This document shows, piece after piece, positions 58,085-64,000 of a DNA stretch of 64,000 bases. The notes under the pieces are model-generated. The model saw nothing but the letters and a program-made list of their open reading frames with translations. It did no database searches and had not been told where the DNA came from. How positions within the stretch are numbered: position 1 is the stretch's first letter; every line of letters starts with the position of its first letter. Origin of the DNA: Dipteris shenzhenensis (lineage: Eukaryota; Polypodiophyta; Polypodiopsida; Gleicheniales); assembly GCA_047967505.1 (NCBI GenBank), contig CM106540.1, one strand, 5' to 3'. Both the position numbers and the translations under genes were made by a program.

Positions 58085-59286
58085 CAGGGTACTGGCGAAA
58101 ATATCGCTCGAGCATCCACTTAACATCCTCAACGGTGTGGTTCTTAGATGTAAGAAGATAAATAGGATATGAGTTTCCATGTCTTGTTTGAGTGATTTGT
58201 TGATCAATGATCTAGTCTGGCTCTAAGAGCTAGGGTGCATCGTCTAAAATAGGGCGAACTGGTGGGTCTCCATGGAAAGGTTTCAGAAGGTGCACATGAA
58301 AAGAATTATGAATTTTCCAATCGGGTGGTAATTTGAGCCGATAGGCATTGTCATTAATGCACTCCAAAACTTTAAAGGGACCATAGGATCTAGGAGCAAA
58401 CTTAACTAAAAGGTGTGTCTCAATACTCTTAAGTCTGCGCTTCTCAATACGTAACATGACTAGGTCACCTTTAGCAAATACAACTTTCTTTCTACCCTTG
58501 TTTGCACGTGCAGTATACACAACTTGAGCATGCTCTATATTCTTTTTGATAGTACTCAAAATGCTAGAGAAATCTTCAGTAAATCGATCAGCAGCCTCTA
58601 GTTGGTGCTTAAGGCAGGTCAATGGAGTAGGAATGGTCTTTCCATAGACATTTTGGAATGGAGATTTGCCTATAGCAGAGTGCTTAGTGTTGTTGTAGGC
58701 AAATTGTAATATGTGTATAAATTTGTACCATTTTCCAAGTTGACCAAACACGTAAACACATAACATGTCACAAATAGTATTTTGTGTGACGTCAGTTTGG
58801 CCATTAGATTTGGGATGAAAGCAGTGGAAAAATCTAACTTCGTACCAAGATTGTCAAAGAGTGCGGTCCAAAAGTTACTATAAAATTTACTATCCCGGCC
58901 TGACACAATTACTTTTGGAAGGCCATGGTATATAAAGATGTGCTTGATGAACAAATGAGTAGCCTGAACTGCAGTCAAGGTCTTCTTACAAGGAATAAAG
59001 TAAGCCTGCTTGCTAAATCTATCAATGAAAGTCCAAATCATATCATAGGAAATCCAGTAATAAAGTCCATAGAAATCAACTCCCATGGGCCATCAAGAAT
59101 TGGTAAAGGAATAAGTAAACCTTGATATTTGCCCTTGTAGCAAGTTGCAATATCAACTTTAAGCTTAGGCCAGAAAAAATCTTGAATTACAGTCTGATAC
59201 ATAGTAGCGATGCCTCTATCTCTCATGTAGGGTGGCTGATGTACCTCTTCTAGTACCAAGCATCGAAATGGTGCAGTGACACACAA
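58085..59286 (-). pseudogene. pol: Gypsy-5 integrase and chromodomain remnant
   Basis: HQPPYMRDRGIATMYQ with the CPTC part missing after IATC, ISMDFITGFP, then IVSGRDSKF where the second catalytic Asp is Gly, and NGQTDVT where Glu is Asp. The C-terminal block (YGPFKVLECINDNAYRLKLP, HNSFHVHLLKPF) and a degenerate chromodomain (58085-58210, DVKWMLERYF) follow. Frame changes near 59040 and 58835. Confidence 0.88.
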
Positions 59287-60036
59287 GCGCTTTTTGTAGA
59301 ATAGATAGTCATTATGAATGGAACAGAGGCCATAGGGGTGCTATTAGCTTGCTTAATCTTATGCCAAATTTTTGAAAAGTCTCGATCAATAGGATAGTCT
59401 GCCTTCATAGGCTCGAAAGGGTCTCCCTCGATGGCTGAGATATTATTTATGCTAAGTCGACGGCTCAGTGCATCGGCAACTACATTGTCTTTGCCTGGTT
59501 GATATTGGATCATAAGTTTGAAGCTGTCAATAAAGGCAGCCCTTTTAATGTGCCGATCCGAGATCACCGACTAAGTAAGGAGATGTCTAAGACTCTGGTG
59601 ATTAGTCTTAATGGAGTAACTCGGAACCCATAAGATAGTGTTTCCAGAGTTTAAGGGCATGCACCACAGCAGCTAATTCTTTATCATACGTGGAATAGTT
59701 TAGCACTGTTGGTTTTAATTTACGTGACTCGAATGCAATTGGACGGTTATCTTGCATGAGCACAGCCCCAAAACCCTGTCCACTAGCATCAGTGACTCTA
59801 ACAAAGAAGGGTCTTGTAAAGTCCAGCATGGTCAAAACTGGTGTGTGCGTCATTGCACCCTTAAGTTGTTGAAAAACTAAAGTGTGCTGCTCACCCCAAG
59901 AGAAAGCACGAGTCTTACGTAGTAGTTCGGTCAATGGATGTGCCTTGTGTGCAAAATTTCTAACAAATCTGCGATAGAAACTACACAAAGATCGTAACTC
60001 ATGGATATCTTTAGGCTGTGGCCAGTTTACTATCAC
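59287..60036 (-). pseudogene. pol: Gypsy-5 RNase H and connection
   Basis: SLCSFYRRFVRNFA, VRVTDASGQGFGAVLMQD, IAFESRKL, STYDKELAAVVHAL; frame change near 59615, then TNHQSLRHLL, VVADALSRRL. Confidence 0.88.
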
Positions 60037-60948
60037 TTCTACCTTCTTGGGATCTACTCGAATGCCTTCAGCTGAAACAATGTGTCCAAGATATTCAATT
60101 TTAGGCTGGAAAAATTAACTTTTCTCCGGGTTGGCATACAGTTGGTTCTCATGTAAGAGAGAGAAAACAAGATCCAAGTGTTTCTCAAGTTCCTCTTGAC
60201 TCTTGCTATAAATCATGATATCATCAAAGAAAACTACCACAAAGTATTGATAGGGTAGGAAGATATGATTCATCATCTGACTGAATGTGGCAGGTGCATT
60301 GGTCAATCCAAAAGGCATAACAAGAAATTCATAGTGACCAGTTTGGTTTCTAAAAGCAGTCTTGAAAATATTTGGCTCGATCACTCTCACTTGATGATAT
60401 CTTGACTTAAGATTGATCTTACTAAAGATTGTGGATCCTTTCAACTTGTCAAGTAGATCATCAACTCTCAGAATGGGGTATCAATTTTTCACTGTGATTT
60501 TATTTAAGGCACGATAATCAATGCACATTCAAAAAGTTCCATTTTTCTTCTTGACAAGAAGAACGGGTGCCCCAAATGGTGAGCTACTAGGTCGAATTAG
60601 GCCTCTAGCCAAAAGATCTTCTATTTGGAATTGAATCTCTTGCTGCTCAGTAGGATTTTGTCTATATGGTGATTTACACGGTGGTGCGCTACCTGGAATA
60701 AGGTTAATCTTATGATCCTCAGGTCTAGATTGAGGTAGGCCAAGGGGTAAGTCTTCCATAAAGCAGTCATCATAGGTAGCTAGAAAAGGATCCAAAGGCT
60801 CTTTCTTAGTTTTCTTAGTCTCAGGACTAGCCTCAATCTTATTGACCATAACCAGATACGTCTTCTCACATTTGCGCAAAGCCCTTTTAGCTTGGGTATG
60901 TGACAATATAGGCCAAGAGGGAAGATTCTTGTTGCATTCTAGAATCAT
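60037..60948 (-). pseudogene. pol: Gypsy-5 reverse transcriptase
   Basis: [67 protein letters not shown] (both Asp kept). TGA codons at 60529-60531 and about 60478, and a TAA near 60115, interrupt one frame. The TGA codons sit where Arg (CGA) is usual, as C-to-T changes would give. Confidence 0.9.
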
Positions 60949-60999
60949 AGTCTCAGTGCCTTAAGTCATAGTAATGGTGGATTCAAGATAATCAGGTTT

Positions 61000-61260
61000 G
61001 GCATTATGATTAACGCACCAAGGCATCCCTAGAATGAGATCTTGCTCACGCAAAGGAGTGACTAAGAAATCACGGCTCTCAACTAATGGCCCTAAAGTCA
61101 CCTCAAGATCCTTAACCATTTGCAAACAATTATAATTCAATCCTTGAAAAGCTGATTTGCTTTATATTTTGTTTTGATGGTTGTGAGCCCTAACTTTTCA
61201 ACTAAACGTTGCAAAATGAAATCATGGGTGCTTCCATCATCAAATAAGACACTGTTCTTT
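61000..61260 (-). pseudogene. pol: Gypsy-5 protease
   Basis: VLFDDGSTHDFILQRLVEKLGL, frame change near 61145, then DLILGMPWCVNH. The motif reads DDG where DSG is usual, the first Asp kept. Confidence 0.82.
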
Positions 61261-61560
61261 TTCGTGCAATAGTGCAGTCATATGTAACAAAGAAGTACAA
61301 AAATAAGATGCATTTTTACCTAAATAACACTTATCTGAAGGGGTGTAGTCAGCATCTTCAGTATCGTCGTCCTCATCCTCGCCCTCTTGCTTGAAAGATT
61401 TATCATGGCATCCATCATCAATGTAGTTGATCCGTGCGGAGTTGTTGCGCTAACTATTACCGTTGGTACATCCATTGGTTCTCCCTCCATTGCCTCCGTT
61501 ATTGTTGGTAGCATTCTTTGCTTGGGTACCTATCTTGTGTGTAGCAAGTGGATTCTTTCG

Positions 61561-62880
61561 ACATTCATAAGAGTAGTGTCCCTTCTCTTTGCATTCGTAA
61601 CATGTGACAAGTTCTTTGGTTCTTCGATTAACACATGACTTAGCAGGTTTTCAGTTAGACTTACCATCATATCTACCAACTTTTCCACTTACACCCTCCT
61701 GCTTGAAGTATGAAGTATGCTTCTTTGCTTGAGGGGTGTGAGTAGCAAAGCTTCTTCCTTGCTTTCTTTTTTACTCTAATGCCAAATCCATAGCATTAGA
61801 AGCTGTAGATGGTCGAAGCATACGTACATCAGCACGAATAGTAGGGCGTAAACCCTCAACAAAGGTATGACATTGCTCCTTTTGGGACACTTTCTCAATG
61901 GTTTGCAATTGAAGTAGAGAGGAAAGATATTTCTCAGTGTATGTGTCCACACTCTCATCATCCAACTACCTCAATCTTCGCCATTGCCTGCGAGTGTCCT
62001 CTTTAAACTGTGTAGGTAGAAAGCACTTCTTGATTTTATCTTTGAATGCTTCCCATGTCTTTGGAACATGAGTGCTTTTGGCAACCACACTCCACCATAA
62101 TTGTGCACTGCTTGTCATGTGACTCACAGCAACAAGTTTTACCTTCTCGATCTCTTCATACCGTACTCCCAAAAAGTATTGATTGAAAGAACTAATCCAT
62201 GCAAGTAAAGCTTGTCCATCTCTTTTACCATCATATTTTGGAAAAGAAAAAGTTTCGCAATTAATCTTACCAGACTTCTTCTTATCACGAAGCTTGAGTG
62301 CTTTCAAGATGGCCTTTCTCACGTTGTCTTCATCATTGGACTCATGTGAAGGAGTAGTGTCATGATGTCGTCGTTAGTGAAGTCTTCACATGTCACTTCT
62401 TCTTCCTTTGATGTCTTGTCTTGCTTCTTCCACGCTCACTATCACTGGTGTCTAATGATTTGCTACTTTCACTTTTTTCATCATCTCTGTCCTTCATACG
62501 GTTCTTACTTCAGTCATCTCTTTTAACACTCGATTTGCACGTCCGGCTTTATGCGTGTCGCACATGTTGCGCATGTACTCAAGTTCCTGCTCAAGGTCCC
62601 GTGCATGATGTTTCCATGCATCCAGTGAATCTAATGCATGCATAGGTTCCTTGTCCTCAATTGATATTGGTGGCTTCCAAGTTGTCATCACTTGGCGTAG
62701 AGCATCTTCAATCTCTTGACATTGTTGCTTCTCATGCTGATCGTGTTCTCGCCATTCTTCCTTAGTAAGTGTCATCGGTGTTGAACTTCTTCTTGACCGA
62801 TGGTGATCATTTTCCACATCCTCATCATGATGTAGATCTTCAAGATAACCTATCTCTGATGGAATACGCCTTCCAGACAT
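61561..62880 (-). pseudogene. gag: Gypsy-5 Gag
   Basis: Start ATG at 62880-62878 (MSGRRIPSEIGYLED). A charged N-part, then the Gag core (FSFPKYDGKRDGQALLAWI, AQLWWSVV, WEAFKDKIKKCFLP), TAG at 61966-61968, then a continuing frame and the zinc knuckle CYECKEKGHYSYEC at 61561-61602. A frame change lies between 62494 and 62322. Confidence 0.85.
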
Positions 62881-63638
62881 AGTTAAGTATGTGCACAATG
62901 CAAAGAAGAAATCACTATGAAAGGAAATACACACAAACACAAGACTTATCTCAATTCGGTTTCCAAGATTTGAAAGTGGCTATTTGTCGAATATTATCTA
63001 TGTGGGCTCTCGAACTCACACGATTCCAATAAGTGAATCCACGCTGCAAGGTACAAAGCAAAGCTCGTGTCCGATAGACTGCCTCCTGCTCTTGTGAACA
63101 CTTGCTTTTGAGATTCTCCTCTTCCAAAATCCGTTGGATTGCTCCCTTGTTTGCACTATTGCCTTGAAGGATATCTTTATGACTAGGAACTTCAAAGAAA
63201 AGATCAACAAAGTGACTTGATCGAGTGGATAGTCACCAATTGTTAAGGGGACTTGAGCTAGAATAGTACCGGGATGGGGGACCTCCCGGGAAGTTTTAAG
63301 AGCAATCTCCCAAGGCTTCCTCATGTGCACCCAACGGCACCAACGGTGCTTTCAATGCCAGGTATGCCAAGGACTATAACTTGGTCACTCATACACTTGG
63401 AGGAGCTAAGGCACGGGTGTACGTTCACAGTCTTTGACCTGTCTGTGTACGAACGACTTCTTTTGCTGCAATTTTTTTTCCGTCGCACGTTTTCCTGCTT
63501 GCGAACTATTCTGCGCTATTCGCTTTTGCTGCTTCGTTACGCTCTTATGCGCGGTGTCTGCAATCTGATGCGTGTTGCGGTTTCTTGTTCGAGGATGCGA
63601 GGTGTATGTACTTTCCGTGCTATGGATGACGAAACCTA

Positions 63639-63650
63639 GCTTTGATACCA
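63639..63650 (-). promoter_or_regulatory. Primer binding site of Gypsy-5
   Basis: TGGTATCAAAGC on the minus strand, one base after the LTR end CGTCGCA. tRNA-Met type with one difference from TGGTATCAGAGC. Confidence 0.85.
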
Positions 63651-63651
63651 C

Positions 63652-64000
63652 TGCGACGGGAAATGCTCACGGAACCTACAAATCCTAGAAAAACACACCA
63701 ACACTCTTCGAAAATATGCACAAACTTTCAAAACTCACAAACAGAAGAGACAGAACAAGCTTATTGGGTACAATCTCCCCCCATAAGTGTGGTGCTCTCC
63801 TTCCACCTCCTATGTATTTATGTATATTCCCCAAAAAGCTTCCGAGCAAAAATTATACCAAAAACCTCTGTGCTTTCCTCCATACCTAATTTTACAAAAA
63901 GCCCATCTACCTTCTAGAATAGCTGGCTTTTTCTAAAAATAGAGCTTTTTCTAACTTTAGTTTATACACTTAGCCAAGCCACTAATAATCCAAATTTCAA
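63652..64000 (-). repeat. 5' LTR of Gypsy-5 (partial)
   Basis: The last 349 bp of the LTR, aligning with 57130-57478. A TATA-like ATACATAAATACATA lies at about 63811-63826. It continues past the window. Confidence 0.88.

Larger units (their letters stand above)
57130..64000 (-). mobile_element. Gypsy-5: chromovirus, runs off the right edge
   Basis: Two copies of the same LTR (57130-58022, and 63652 onward) in minus orientation, primer site 63639-63650, gag, protease, RT, RNase H, integrase and a degenerate chromodomain between. The visible 349 bp of the two LTRs differ by about 20 substitutions. Coding is broken by many stops and shifts; one integrase Asp is Gly. The target duplication partner is outside the window (left flank CTATC). 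Confidence 0.9.

Overview
This is a plant nuclear window made almost entirely of LTR retrotransposons, intact, nested and decayed. The evidence is the plant initiator-tRNA-Met type primer site (TGGTATCAGAGC), copia and Ty3/gypsy chromovirus polyproteins, one gypsy element with an extra RNase H (Tat type), TG...CA long terminal repeats with 5-bp target duplications, TA/GT microsatellites, and no prokaryotic gene organisation. The exact species cannot be read from the sequence; a large-genome land plant (a fern or similar lineage is possible) is inference only. No complete host gene was found; there are two weak host-exon candidates (about 29.0-29.4 kb and 51.35-51.48 kb).

Layout. 0.29-6.26 kb: Copia-1 (+), LTRs of 269 bp about 4 % apart, every coding domain present but broken by small indels, stops and two short tandem duplications. 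8.77-22.92 kb: Gypsy-1 (+), a chromovirus with 457/456-bp LTRs and a perfect CCAAC target duplication, whose integrase gene is split by Copia-2 (14.645-21.357 kb, +; 224-bp LTRs with one difference, target duplication GCATT). 23-28 kb: non-coding repeats, including a cluster of short tetraloop hairpins (24.4-24.7 kb), a possible small LTR element (25.3-26.8 kb) and LTR fragments. 29-30 kb: possible 3' end of a host gene. About 31-41.6 kb: Gypsy-2 (-), a chromovirus whose gag is split by Gypsy-3 (36.649-40.719 kb, -, Tat type, CCAAC duplication), itself carrying a gag-only Copia-3 remnant. 42.2-43.6 kb: Copia-4 (-), deleted between protease and RNase H. 46.1-50.3 kb: old copia remnants (Copia-5, -6, -7). 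50.3-52.4 kb: CpG-richer sequence with one host-like first exon. 52.5-57.1 kb: featureless AT-rich DNA with duplications and microsatellites. 57.13 kb to the window end: Gypsy-5 (-), a decayed chromovirus with its 3' LTR complete and its 5' LTR running off the window.

What stands out is not a gene system but the untranslated leaders. Copia-1 has about 35 GTAC tetramers in 490 bp; Copia-2 has 11 GCCGAC/GTCGGC hexamers in 138 bp, plus GTAC and TTGAC hairpins; three unrelated elements share the word TTTGGGGCTT before gag; and a free-standing array of short TTGAC/GTCAA hairpins lies at 24.4-24.7 kb. GTAC, GCCGAC and TTGAC are the cores of the SBP/SPL, DREB/CBF and WRKY binding sites. Whether they act that way here is inference.
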